64,000 nucleotides of DNA. Source: Paratinospora sagittata (Eukaryota > Streptophyta > Magnoliopsida > Ranunculales > Menispermaceae). Location: assembly GCA_035771175.1 (NCBI GenBank), contig CM069593.1:20675956-20739955 (forward strand), written 5' to 3'. Of this stretch, positions 35,601 to 47,200 are shown in pieces. Within the stretch, counting starts at the first letter, position 1; each line of letters begins with the position of its first letter. The translations under genes and the position numbers were made by a program. The notes beneath the pieces were generated by a model. It was not told where the DNA came from. It saw only the letters and a list, made by a program, of their open reading frames with translations, and made no database searches.

Positions 35601-36730
35601 GGACTGCTTCTTTTTTTAAGTATAGGTCCATTGGATAAGTTAGAAAGAGAGTATTATCTCCGGAGGAAATCTCTGAATTAAGGGTAACAATAGCCTTGAA
35701 GTTGTTCTCTCCTCTGTTTCTCCTTAATGGGTATCCAAATTTGCATTAACAATGTCCCCGGTTGCCATGAGTCTGGAGGAGTTTATTCCATCGAACCAAT
35801 CAAGATCCTTCGTGTACTCGATTATAATCAGAACAGCATTGGTGATCTCCACCTTAATTGTTGCCCTCTCTGTCCCTTTCTTTGGTAAGGTTTTTTCTTT
35901 TTTTACCTGCAAATTTACTTTATTTTATATTACCTTAGAAATTCAGCTGAACGGCCTCATTATCGACAACAGCAAGTATTTATCTTATCTTCTAACATTT
36001 TTCAGGTCTGGTGATGGCACTGATCGGATCACTACTCACCATGCTCGTTGTAAGTTTTCCCTGCCTCTCTCGCTCCTCTTTTTTCTTACTTGTTTCATTG
36101 AATTTGCAACCCAAAAATAACACATTAAAGTTTGGGCTTTAGATAATTTGGCATTTTTCATAAATTTGAGGGCTTCACCTTTTTTTTTTCTAGTCCAACA
36201 AACTCACCAAAAGGAGGACATCAAATACTAGATTGTATGATAATTTGACTTTTTGCCATAGGTTTGAAGGCTTTGTGTTGATCATTAATTTCTTAGCTGA
36301 AAAATGTTTCCTCAAGACTCTTCTTTAAAAGATTTCAACTTTTTCAAAATCCCAAGAAGTTAACACACGATTTTAAGTAAGAGCTTTGTTTTTCTTTTTT
36401 TTTTTGGTTATTCCTTAATCAGAGTAGCACCGACTCAATTTTGTGTGTTATTGCAGACGTTGATCCTCCCTTGTGCTTGTTTCCTAAGCATCTTGAGGGG
36501 TAAAGTAACTAGGCTGCAGGTATTGCCATCAAATGCGTAAATGAAATTTCTGTAATTCTATTCCATTGAGATCACAGGCTTTTATTTCCACCGATCATCC
36601 TAAATATTGAACTTTATCTACTAATTGCATCCAGGGGTGCTTATGTGCGGTGATCATTGTTGTCGGGGTTATCTCATGCGTCATTGGAAGTATTTCAGCC
36701 CTCTCGCAGATTATTCAGAACTTGAGATGA
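27827..36730 (+). CDS. AVT1: Vacuolar amino-acid transporter, AVT1 group (AAAP family)
   Basis: Twelve exons join in frame to 561 residues: 27827-28008, 29854-30212, 31827-32041, 32370-32393, 33320-33500, 34162-34381, 34941-35076, 35311-35330, 35739-35884, 36006-36049, 36457-36519, 36635-36730. Residues 1-180 are an acidic, Ser- and Gln-rich cytosolic tail. From VLNGMNVLCGVGILSTPYA on it is a hydrophobic body with about 10-11 membrane segments; YPDIGQAAFG and FSGHAVFPNIYTSM are typical of the group. AVT1-type proteins are proton-coupled amino-acid transporters of the vacuolar membrane. All introns are GT-AG except intron 8 (35331-35738), which starts ATATCCTTT and looks U12-type. Exons 4 and 8 are microexons. 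The number 1 marks the clade, not a proven orthologue. Confidence 0.9.
28369..28612 (-). mobile_element. Poly(A)-tailed retroposon-like insert in AVT intron 1
   Basis: On the minus strand a moderately GC-rich body containing GAATTCGAGTTTT ends in a 15-17 base A run, seen as the T run at 28369-28383. This resembles a SINE or 5'-truncated retroposon. The boundaries on the far side are uncertain. Confidence 0.35.
29614..29644. repeat. (AT)n microsatellite in AVT intron 1
   Basis: An uninterrupted TA/AT run of about 15 units, followed shortly by ATGTTGAATAG. Confidence 0.85.
30641..30858. repeat. Direct repeat pair in AVT intron 2
   Basis: Two diverged units (30641-30734 and 30763-30858) share CAATCACCA, TTGTACTAATG(C/G)TAGTGACTTA, a GGTGCCCA block and ACTATTTCTTG in the same order. 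Confidence 0.6.
35331..35738 (+). other. Apparent U12-type (minor spliceosome) intron
   Basis: After the exon 8 end (CACCAA) the intron begins ATATCCTTTTTG, matching the U12 donor consensus ATATCCTTT in full. Eleven bases before the acceptor lies CTCCTTAAT, which agrees at 8 of 9 positions with the U12 branch site TTCCTTAAY. Joining at 35330/35739 keeps the frame (VVNPFTK-FALTMSPVAM) and implies AT-AA termini. There is no usable GT donor nearby that would keep the conserved VVNPFTK..ALTM sequence. The acceptor could shift by a few bases because CCAAAT occurs at both ends. Confidence 0.75.
35478..35622 (+). mobile_element. Au-like SINE, 5'-truncated, inside AVT intron 8
   Basis: The block begins AGGTGGTCACGGGTTGAAGT and contains AGGGTAAGACTACATATAAT, AGACCCGTGTTAGTGGGAGC and a final TGCTTC plus T run, in the order and spacing of the angiosperm Au SINE. 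It is flanked by the direct repeat TAGGTCCATT at 35468-35477 and 35623-35632. The A box half is missing, so it inserted truncated. Confidence 0.85.
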
Positions 36731-37879
36731 AAATGCTAGAGATTCTACTACTCTGGCAATGTAGTCCTCCACTTCTTTCCTTTATAAAACCTCTTTCTGC
36801 TCGAATTAAGGTTTGGTAGGTAGCCCCTGTCCTATTATTCTATTACTACTGCATGGGCTTCTGTTGTAGCCCAATTCTATTATTCTATTACCACTGCAAG
36901 ATAGCTTAATGATTTCTGTTTATTATACTGTCATGCTGGTTTTTACCACTCACTATCAAAATAAATTAAAAAAAAAAAAAACAAACGGTTTTCATTTTTA
37001 TTTTTAGATTTTTAGAGATTGGTTCTTGTTCTTCTTTACTTTTTTCATCTTGTCTTATGTGAAAAAAAAAAGACAAATTTAACTTTTACTCAAAATCAGT
37101 ATAATTCACTTAGTCAAGACACATCCAAGTTTCTACTCTCCCTAACATGAAGGGTCCATCTAGTCATTTATAGGTCTTGTTGCTGTCCAATTTGGACCTT
37201 GATATAAGTAATGTTTTCTATATTAATAATTAAAACTACCCTTATCAAACCCTTATTTTGATATAATCATCCTAAATGTCTTATATATGTGCATTACAAC
37301 GTAATGCAATATAAATTAACAAAAAAACCCTTCACATATTGTTTTATCACTCAACATTTACTCGAACGGTAATCAATGATAAAAAATTTTTAATTTTGTA
37401 GATCTTTTCATCCTCTTATCAACAAATCTTAAATTGCTCAAATTCAAATTCAAATAAAAAAGTTATAATCATTTAAAATTAATCGTATCATTGACCAAAC
37501 TAGCAATACCATTGACTGTCTGTATACAGTTGACGGGCAATACATCAATGTTTACCTATTAACTTAAAATGATCATAGCTTTTTCCTATGCCTTCAATTC
37601 ACCAAGTCTCAAATCCCAATCTCCAAAAATCCTTTTTTTTTTTTTTTATGCCACCCTCTTACAACGCAAAAGAGCTGCCTCGAACCATATTTAACAAAGT
37701 ATTTAGACAAAATTTATATTGAGGAAATAATATACATGAAACATATGTACAATCAATAACAGAACTCAAATCGAAAATTTGAAAGAAAAGAGAGCAAGAG
37801 TAGGAGAGCTGGTTTCAACAACCCTTTGAAAAGGGAGGCTTATGTGATAAAGACGGATTGGCTGGAACTACTACTACCT
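36731..37879. other. Convergent intergenic region AVT1-like / SIG6
   Basis: This holds the 3' untranslated parts of both genes, which face each other. A local duplication of TTCTATTATTCTATTAC(T/C)AC is seen at about 36832-36895. No further gene was recognised. Confidence 0.5.
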
Positions 37880-40800
37880 TTAGATGATCAACTCCGAATA
37901 AGCCCCCAGACCTTCGCTGGACAGGCACTTCCTAAGCTTGTCCAGTGCTCTATTCTCGAGTTGTCGGACCCTCTCTTTTGTTATCCCAAACACTAAACCA
38001 ATCTGCGATAGCGATTTTGGTTCCCCGTCTTCACTCCCATAACGTAATCGGATGATTCTCCTCTCCTTGGGTGTGAGAATGGTAAGGAGGCTACGAACAT
38101 GCCGCCTCATGAGTTTTTTGTTAACATAGAGTTCTGGAATCTCTGCTTCTGTGTCTGCTGTTATTTCCTGGCATAAACTTGCAGTAATTAGCACAATACC
38201 CATGTGAGGAAAGAGAAAGTAATATGTTAATTCATTTACCAAGTTGCAGAGAATGCTAGCAATTTAATGATAAAATCTTGTTACTCTCTTGTTAAATTGG
38301 TTCTAATTAGCATAAGCTTCAGCTTTGAAATAAATCTAATTCCCTGAGTTTAGGGTTTAAGGTTTAGGGTTAAAGGCCAATGTTTTCTTTTTTCCTAAAG
38401 AAGGTCGAGTAAACAAGAAAAAAGTATTACCTGAAATGTTGTGTCTTGGTCTGACCAGACAGGCTGTTGCATTGAGAGGGGCATTCTAGTGGAGAACAGC
38501 AAGCTTTCCAACTTATCAACTGTAATACCGACACGATTTGCCAGCTCCTCATTTGTTGGGTGATGGCCTTCTTGAATGAAGAGGTTTTTCACATTTTTCA
38601 CTTGTCTCAGGAGGCCATATACATTCTCCTGCAAACAATAGTATAGTTAGAGAATTTCTGAAAAATAAATGATATATCTAATGGAAATGGATCACAGAAT
38701 GAAACTGTCAAAGCCAGTTTTATAAAGCAATTCAGTTATAAGAAACATTAAAGGAATTAAGCATGATTAGGGAAATCACCGGCAAACGGATTGTCCTGGA
38801 ATTCTGAAATATGGCCTTCCGAATTGATTGCCTTATCCACCAGTATGAATAAGTAGAAAATCTGCAACCGGCTTGGGGCTTAAACTTCTCAATGCTCTTC
38901 ATGAGACCCATACTTCCCTCCTATGAAATGGCAGAAAGATGTCATTTTGTACATAGGAAAAAATAAAAATAAAAAGTAAGAAACAGAAAAAGAAAAGTAC
39001 ATCTGCAAACCTAACCAATAAGGTTGAGAATATCCCATATTCACCGTATGTTCTTAAACGCTTGCGTTATTCATATATATTCCAGGTTTTTACAACCACA
39101 AAATTCATATGATCGAGATAATGATGGGTAATCTAACCGCAAAATTCATTTTCCTATGCGCATTGATCATGATTGCCAAACATCAATATTTTAGTTTTCT
39201 GATTTTAGTTCAATTTTTACTGTGAATTGATCTTTTAAAACGATCCAATTTATCTAATGATCTCCTTGCAATCTACCAAGTAGAAGAAAATTAAGAAGTA
39301 TAGGACTATCTCCTTGATATATGCAGATAACAGATTCCTAAAATGGAGGTAACTCTGAGATTTGCAAATAGATACAACTCAACATGATTATGCTTTATTA
39401 TCTACAAACATATCACAGCTTCTATGTGTGCACCCACAACTATGTTAAATAAGATTTTGTTTTTCTCACCTGCAATAAATCTTGAAGGTTCAGGCCCTTC
39501 CCTTGATATTGTTTAGCTATATGCACAACCAAACGAAAATTGGCATAAGCCATCTTATCTCGACTTCTACGACCCGAATGAAGATGAGACTGCAAAACCA
39601 AGCAACTCATCTCAGCAGCTTCAGCCCATTCAACTAATGTAGGTTCACGGTTGAACTGAGACTGAAGCCTAACCTTCACTTCCTCTAATCTTGCCAAAGC
39701 CTTCATGATAGCAAACAAGGGTGAACTGTGTTAAAAAATATACCAGCCAGCCCACTTGACTAAAAGAGAAAGAGAGAGAGAGAGAGACCGATACATGCCT
39801 GAATTTTAATAAATAATTCCTGTTCTTCTTTTGCAGACAAAAGTTGTCTTGTTTCGGAACCTGACAAGAAGAGTCGAAGAGGATCATTTGGGTCAAAGCC
39901 CTCATTTTTCTTACGCTGTACGTCTGCCTTTCTCAAGATAGGAGCCTCATGGACTATCGCATTTGGCTTTGGCACTCTATGCCTCCTAGACCGCCTCTCC
40001 AGAAGTCGCTTTGATCTTACTTTTATTTCTTCCTTAAGAGGCACCTGAATAACTAAACTACTGGAACCCGAACTGTACAGAAATTCTATAATTCAGTTAT
40101 ATACATGTAAGATCAAGAAAGCAAAGAAAAAGCAATATTAGGGAAATTCTTGAGTACCAAAAAGCTGACCCAGCAAAAAATTCATTGGAGTCAGTTTCAA
40201 ATAAGTTAGACTCTTCAGCCAAGGAGGCCGCTTGTTTCGATGCCGCCACTGCTTTCTTCGCAAGGTCAAGCGCATCACATTGTTTAACATCTACATGGCT
40301 ATCTGTATCAGGTGCAACAGATTGCACGATCATGGATGATGATGACTTTTCCCCTCTACATAGTGATGGAAATCAACACAAGGATGGAACAATAGCAACA
40401 ATGAGACATAAACCCCTACGAAACAAGATAGTGGAAACATCAAAATTGAAGTGTATGGATTCAATATCTTACAAAGAACATAAGTCAGATGCATAAAGCA
40501 ACTGGTGTTCGAAGCGTTTCATGTATGAATCACAATCAGAGCTTTTCTTGTCCTCACAAGATGTACCATTGTTTGTCTTTCTCCAATCTAATATTGTCTA
40601 AACAAGCAAAACATTAATGATATAGTTGCAAAAGAAGAAGAGGTGATGATTTTTACGACTTTTTTTTGGCTAAGGACTAAGGAGATGAGGGATTAGGAGA
40701 CATTTTTATGGATAAATACCATGTTTTCAAGATAAATAAAAGCTAGCATCTTTTAGTCAAGGGTTACTCAACAAATTGTGATGCAGAAGCTAATAAGGAC

Positions 40801-42114
40801 AACTCTGAGAGAGAGAGAATATAGACAGAATATATACTGAGCACGAGCCTCACCTGTGCTGTTTTATCATCACTTATGTGCAACATGGACCTAATCTCAT
40901 CATGCTGATCTTGCAGAAGAGCAGATGCAGGGAAGTGCCGTGTCAGTGACGTAGTTGAGAAGGATTTAACTGAAGAAGCCATTTGCTCATGGAGCATCAC
41001 AACTGCAAAATGAAGAGAAAACATAAATATCACATTTCTAGTGTAGCAATGCTCAAGCACCAGGAAGCTACTGTAGAACAGGCCAGGAAACTAGGAGGAT
41101 TGCCTACCCAGGAAACACGGAAGATGTAAGTTGACTAAAGAAAAAAGAGCATACAAACTTGAAAAGGAAGCAAAACACATGCACATTCCAAGGCCAGAAT
41201 AAGCATCAAGCTTGCATTGCTAGTCCCAACCCCAGGTGAAGGAAGAGGTCCATAGCACATTGATAAGCAGCATAAAACAATGTCAGACCTAAACTACGAA
41301 ACTTAAAAATGTGGGCAATATTTAGGTGGCAATTCACATATCCTCAAAACCACCCATTTCAAGCTCCTACATCCACTCAATTATGCACACAGAGATCAGT
41401 AGATTCATGACTTTAATTTTTTGATAAATTGTAATCCAAAAAGGACTCAAGAATAAGCATCTTACCTTACCACTGAAAATGTTACAACATGAAATTTTTT
41501 ATTTTGAGCATTCCCTAAATTATTAAATCCCCAAACTTATAGAGAAGAAATGAAATAACAAACAATAGAATAAGAAAGTACTACCTTGCAAAAAAAAAAA
41601 AAAAAAGAATAAGAAAGTAGATTGAAACAACCAGAAAAACCAGGAGATTAAGAAGGAAATGGGCTGTCCCAACCTACTATCCTCCACAAATCAAGTGTCA
41701 CATCAACCCTTAAAATTGTAATTTATAAGCTCAAAAATTACATGTTTACGCTAGTTTTATCACAAACTAAATGATTAGTCCATGTATTTCTTCTTTCTCC
41801 AAAAACCACTGCTAAACCAACTTACCCAACTTAATAACCTGCCTAATTGCTTTTTCTTTTATTGTTCTTGTCCAACCCAAAACGGGAATAATGAGAAATT
41901 GAGAAATTCCACATACCCATTTCGTTTTCCATTCAAAAACCAACCCAAATTATCAAATGTTGAAGAGGGAAACACAGTAAGAAAGAACAAAAACCAAAAC
42001 AAAGAAGAAGAAGGACTGTTCAATTGACAAACCTGAAAAGGGAGTAGAATTTCTCGGTTGGAGTTTCGAAGGGAATAGTGAAGGCGAATGAAGCAAGTAT
42101 CTTCCAGACTCCAT
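37880..42114 (-). CDS. SIG6: Plastid RNA polymerase sigma factor, SIG6-like
   Basis: Nine exons read on the minus strand (high to low): 42114-42033, 41002-40854, 40597-40473, 40355-40158, 40072-39799, 39700-39470, 38920-38780, 38628-38431, 38167-37880. They join in frame to 561 residues. The Ser-rich N-terminus fits a plastid transit peptide. Sigma-70 region 1.2 starts near DPLRLFL (about residue 245); region 2 includes [20 protein letters not shown] and [16 protein letters not shown], which contact the -10 element; region 3 follows; region 4 has the helix-turn-helix [40 protein letters not shown] and the Tyr-Ser-Glu-Leu end recall Arabidopsis SIG6, an early-seedling sigma factor for the bacterial-type plastid polymerase. 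Intron 5 appears to be GC-AG. The upstream neighbour is the divergent Pumilio gene. Confidence 0.92.
38345..38373. repeat. Telomere-like short motif in SIG6 intron 8
   Basis: TTTAGGGTTTAAGGTTTAGG followed by GTTAAAGG gives two plant telomere units and two imperfect ones. It is too short to be more than an interstitial telo-box-like motif. Confidence 0.5.
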
Positions 42115-43123
42115 TGCAAGATTTAGAGAGAGATTTTTCAAGTGCCTATCTTCTTCTCTGCTCAATACGAGTCTTCTTCTTCTTCGCTTCTCTGCCTGGA
42201 GATAAAGCTGTACATCAGGGCCTTAAAAATCAAAACCCCTCCTCTTCTTCTTCAAAGGATTAGATTTTGCTCTACACTTTCTACGTGTCCGTCTAGTGGC
42301 TTAACCGGCTTGGACCGCTCGGTTACTAACCGGTTTGAACCGTTGGGCTAATAATATCGCATTTTAGGGCTTGGTTGGTACAGTAACTCGTGACAACACA
42401 AGCTGTTTTTCATGTTAGTTAGAAGATATTATCCTTCGTGTTATAAAAATAAGTTTCCAAGTGTTTTATTTATTTATTTTTTTAAAAATGTCTCTTATTA
42501 ATATGATAAAGTGAAACTTTTTATATATTTTATATTAAAAGAGCATATAAGAAATTGAACCTACCAAAAAACAAATTAATCGTGATTTTAAAGTTATAGA
42601 GCTTGGACTCTTTCTTCAGAAGTGAGAATCATGGAGTTTGCAAGCAATATTTTCCAAATCTTCTTCAACTGTCCAAGGGCTTTGAGCTTTGTGTTAGAAA
42701 ATGGACCACGGCTTTACAACGAGTATCTCTTTCTCGTGCCACTGTAGAGGTGTTATGTATGGTGTGTGGCTTGGTCATTTTATGGCTACAAAGACTTTTT
42801 ATTTTATGTGTTTCTATTTTATTATTCATTTTTACTGTATTAATTTTTTGGACTGAGTATCTTACCGTGTGAATTGAAAACTAAGTCTATAACTTTATAT
42901 ATATACTTAGTATTGGAAATTGAGAGGTAAAAGTAAAAATAGAGAGACATTATACGTACTTTACTGGATTCTCTCATATTAATAAAATTTTTATCTCCTA
43001 CTGACGAAAGTGGATCTTCACCGAACTACGTAAACTTGTATGAGTTCTTGTTGTTTTGATTTGCATTTGTGCGTGTTTGTGTTTGTGTTTGTGTTTGTTC
43101 AGTTGCATTTCTCCTGAGAAGAT
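42115..43123. other. Divergent promoter side of SIG6 and intergenic DNA
   Basis: This holds the SIG6 5' leader and promoter. ACGTGTC at about 42282-42288, some 170 bp upstream of the SIG6 start codon, resembles an ABRE/G-box core. The rest is AT-rich with no gene recognised. Confidence 0.4.
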
Positions 43124-43570
43124 GCTAGACTCATTAGAGCTATTCCTCTAAGTGAATTTCCTGGGGAGGACAAACTGGTATGGCACTATACAAGATTTGG
43201 TATGTATTTTGTTAAATCTGGATATAATTTAGCAGTGGACTTGGCTAAGGGTGGGGCATTGACTTGTAAAGCTGAAGGATCTTCTAGTTCACGTTCTTCC
43301 TCTCATAAGGTGCCATGGATTTCAAACCTTTGGCATCTGAAATAAGGTTAAATTATTTGTTTGGAAAGGGAAAGGGATAGGGATTAATGGCTTTTTGCCA
43401 GTTAAGAGGACTCTTCTCCATGAAATTTGGCACCAGTCCAGATCCAATTTTTCCTCTATTTCGTTTTTGCATGTTAACAGGAATCTCAACGGTATTGCCC
43501 ACAACCTGGCCAGATTGGCTTTTGAATTCTGGTTTGGGGATCATTTTGTGGTGGTGGGGATTGATGTAAA
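43124..43570 (+). pseudogene. LINE-type retrotransposon remnant (zf-RVT / RNase H end)
   Basis: From 43124 one frame reads FPGEDKLVWHYTRFGMYFVK and SGYNLA, the zinc-binding RVT tail of plant L1-type elements. It stops at 43342. A second frame from about 43380 reads SISFLHVNRNLNGIAHNLAR, the C-terminal RNase H-like motif of the same elements. The part between the two is deleted, and there is no ATG-led long frame. It is a dead fragment lying between SIG6 and the Pumilio gene. Confidence 0.6.
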
Positions 43571-43639
43571 TTCTTTTTTAATAAAATAAAAAATAAAAAT
43601 TAAAGGCAGGTACGTACGTGTGCAGTGAATAGGAAACAC

Positions 43640-44230
43640 ATCATGTGCTATCTTCATCTAACGGATTACTATACATTATTACAGATTTATTAATCGATCT
43701 TACTCTTTCCATTTTTCCTTTTTCTATTTTCTCTCTTTCTCCTTTTTCTGTGTATGATTTAGTAGCGGTAAAATCCCACGTTCTCGCGATCTGATCCAAT
43801 TTAGCTACCTTTTCGAAATCTCGCGATAATTCCTTCACGTCACTGATGCATATTCTTTAATCGTTTGAGAATGATCTTGCGTTTTGTTTACCTCTCAGGT
43901 TTCTGTTTTGTTCAGCGATTGTGGATTCGATCGTTGTCGTCTTCCAATTTCTTTTTTAAATCGTAACCCGAATTCATTTCATATCATTTTTTCAATTTCT
44001 TTTTGAGATCTGATGACTGCTACAACTCTTCGATTAGATTCACTCTTTAATATCCGTCATTTGTGATTTCGATTCTTCGTCTAACGGGTTAATTAATTTT
44101 AGTGATTTCGTTGTTGCAGGATGATTCGATGAAGGAATCCGTGTGAAGGTATTGTTTGGTTCTAATTCTGGATAAATTAGAGTTACCATTATCGATTCTG
44201 ATTTGGCTATGGTAAATTAGGGTTTTTGAA
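43640..44230 (+). promoter_or_regulatory. Pumilio 5' leader with probable introns
   Basis: The sequence shows GTTGTTGCAG followed by GATGATTCGATGAAGG and then GTGAAG|GTATTG, which looks like a 29-base leader exon at 44120-44148. An acceptor AAATTAG lies at 44214-44220, just before the exon with the start codon. A short uORF (ATGATTCGATGA) is present. No TATA box was evident. Exon limits here are inferred from splice signals only. Confidence 0.45.
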
Positions 44231-47200
44231 ATGGGCACGGAAAGTGCGTTAGGGCAGATGCTCTTGGATCCGGAGTTGCGGCCGAACCAAGGGGATGTTC
44301 TTGGAAGATCGGCCGGTGATTTAGAGGAAAATTTGGGGAAGGAGATCGAATTGATGCTGCGAGAGCAGCAAAGAAAAGAAATTATGGAACGAGAGAAGGA
44401 TCTGAACATTTTCAGGAGTGGCAGCGCTCCTCCTACTGTTGAGGGTTCTCTGACTGCTGTAGGCAGTTTGTTTCAAAATCCAGAAGACCAGTTTTTAGGG
44501 ATCTGTAGAAACACGAACACAAATGGAGGTCTCTCGGAAGAAGAAATTCGGAGACACCCTGCTTATCTCTCGTATTACTATTCAAATGAGAATCTGAACC
44601 CTAGACTTCCTCCGCCTTTGTTATCGAAGGAGGATTGGCGCGTGGCGCAGAGGTTCCAAGCTGGAAGCTCGTCGTATGGTAAAATTGGTGATAGGAGGAA
44701 GGATTTGATCAATGATGAGTACAGTAGATCGTTGTTTTCGCTGCAGCCTGGTGTTTCAGCGCAAAATGGGGAAGTAGATTTAGTTGAACCAAAGAAGGTT
44801 ACTCCTAGGAACCTGACGCGGCAGCCTTCAGCGGAATGGGTTGAGAAGTGCGCCGATGGCTTGATCGGATTGGCCGGTGTGGGATTGGGTTCGAGGACGA
44901 AGAGTCTTGCTGACATGCTCCAGGTTCGTACCGTAGTGTTTTACATATAATATCTGTTTCACATGTTATAATTTTTATGCTCCTGTTGTTACATAATTAG
45001 AATTCTTGAAAGTTTTATGGTATCATCATTCATGTTCAATTGTGGAGACCACACTGTGGCATTTAGGTAATTTTTTCATCTGCTGTTTGGTATTTGTCTA
45101 ATGATTGGTTTTGATTGTTCATGATACTGCTTGGTTAAAGCTTTGGGCATTTTATACTGTTTACGAATTTATTCATTCGATCGTAAAACTTTGATAGTCT
45201 GAAAATAGTGTTCTACTGTACAAGTTTTGAACTAATTTTTATAGAAGCATAATTTCGCTATCAGCGTGCATATGAAGTTTACTCCCCGAAGTCAGATATG
45301 GTTGAATATGCGGGCTTTTTTTTTTTTTTCCTGAATCTGGCTTTTGACTAGGTTTCATTGGAATGGGATGAGATGATGATGGATTCTTTGGATGAATGAT
45401 TGTCCTATTGTCAATCTTGGTGTTTTTTGTTGTTAGCTTTCTTTCTTTCCTCTTTTATTTAACCCATCATTTGAAAGAAAAATTTTGTGGTTCAAATGTG
45501 CTACTTGCGATGCAGTTTCTTGTCTTGTGGATTCTGAATTCCACACTGTTTATAGCAATTTGTTTTTGCTAAGCATCGACTCCATTAAGCTTTCTCTACA
45601 TCACCAGACATTGCAAGATCTGGGATGCTAATACAACATAAGTTCGTTCTGCAGGAAGGACTTAGCCGTCCTACTTCTTTACCACGTCCACTTTCACGTC
45701 CAGTTAGCCGTAATGCTTTTGATGATTCTGTTGGTGTCACCGATCCCCATGTTACACAGTTACACAATGGGGTAGAATCTGTGGATGGTTTACAATCTAG
45801 ATCAGTGACTCCTGGCCTAGTTCGAGTTCAGAGCTTTGGTTCATCTCTCCCTCAAACTTTTGCAGCTGCTGTGGGTTCATCTATATCAAGAAGCACAACC
45901 CCTGAACCTTCATTAATTGGAAGGTCTACTTCTCCTAGTCTTCCTCCTTTGGGTGGAAGAGTTGGTGGTGCTGATAAGAAAAATCCTGCTGGCTCAAATG
46001 CCTTCAATGCTCTTTCTTCTAACAGTGATGATGGTGCTGATATTGCAGCTGTCTTATCTGGTTTGAGCTTGTCAAAAAGGAGACTTGTAGATGAAGATTC
46101 TCATTTACCATCCCAACTGGAACAGCGTTGTGTAGATCAGCCTAACTTCTTCTTTAATGCACCAAATGGTCATAGCCAGAGTCTGCCACAGAATTTTGTT
46201 GAGAAGCCTGGAACCAAAATGCTGAATGTCTCAACCATCTATGAGGAGTTGGCAAAGCAGAATGGATCTGTTTCTGATCTTAATGCTTCCAAAATGAGTT
46301 ACAATGAACATGCAAACTTGCCAAAAAGAGGATCATCTGCTAGTCTGTTCACGAAAATGCCCTCTGTAGGTTCTCTGAGTTTAGAAGGATCTAATGTTCA
46401 TTATCAGAATTCCGATACAATAAATACGGAATTCTCTGGCTATATACCTAGTGGATATTCCTCCAACCAGAGGATGAATCCAGCTATGAACAATCATCTT
46501 GATGCAGGTCATAAAATTTGTTGTTGTCAATGTTCTTTTTTTTTTCTTTGGGTTCTGTGTTACTGTACTTTAGTCATATATGTTTTTAACTTTCAGATAT
46601 GCCTATGGCAGGTAGTCTAGATGGGCAACATCTTAATAGAAATGGAAATCAAGTGGGGTCTGGTATTCAAATGCCAGTTGCAGATCCTCTTTATGTGCAG
46701 TACTTGCAAAGAACTTCTGATTTTGCAGCACAGCCAAGTGATCCTTCTTTGGGAAGGAATTACATTGGTTCTTCACATTCAGATTTGCTTGGCTTCCAGA
46801 AAGCTTACCTTGCAGAATTAATTGCACAACAGAAACATCAGTATGGCATGCCATTTTTAGGTAAATCTGGTAGCATGAATCATGGGTACTATGGGAGTCC
46901 CACATTTGGTCTTGGAATGCAATATCCAGGAAATGTATTGGCAAATTCTTTACTTCCTTCTGTTGGATCTGGAAATTATATGCGGCGGAATGAACGAATC
47001 ACACGTTTCCCCTCTGTGATAAGAAGTTCAACAGGAGGCTCTTTAGGGTCCTGGACCTCAGTTAATGGTAGAAATATGGAAGAGACCTATGTATCATCCC
47101 TATTAGAAGAGTTTAAGAACAACAAAACTAGATGTTTTGAACTTTCAGATATTGTTGATCATGTAGTAGAGTTCAGGTAGTCATTTTCCTCCTTATTTGG

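Noticed and set aside
40185..40496. 103-residue plus-strand frame
   Set aside because: Antisense to SIG6 exon 4, which is supported by protein conservation and splice phases.
44089..44409. Minus-strand frame opposite the first Pumilio exon
   Set aside because: Shadow of the Pumilio coding exon; no independent support.
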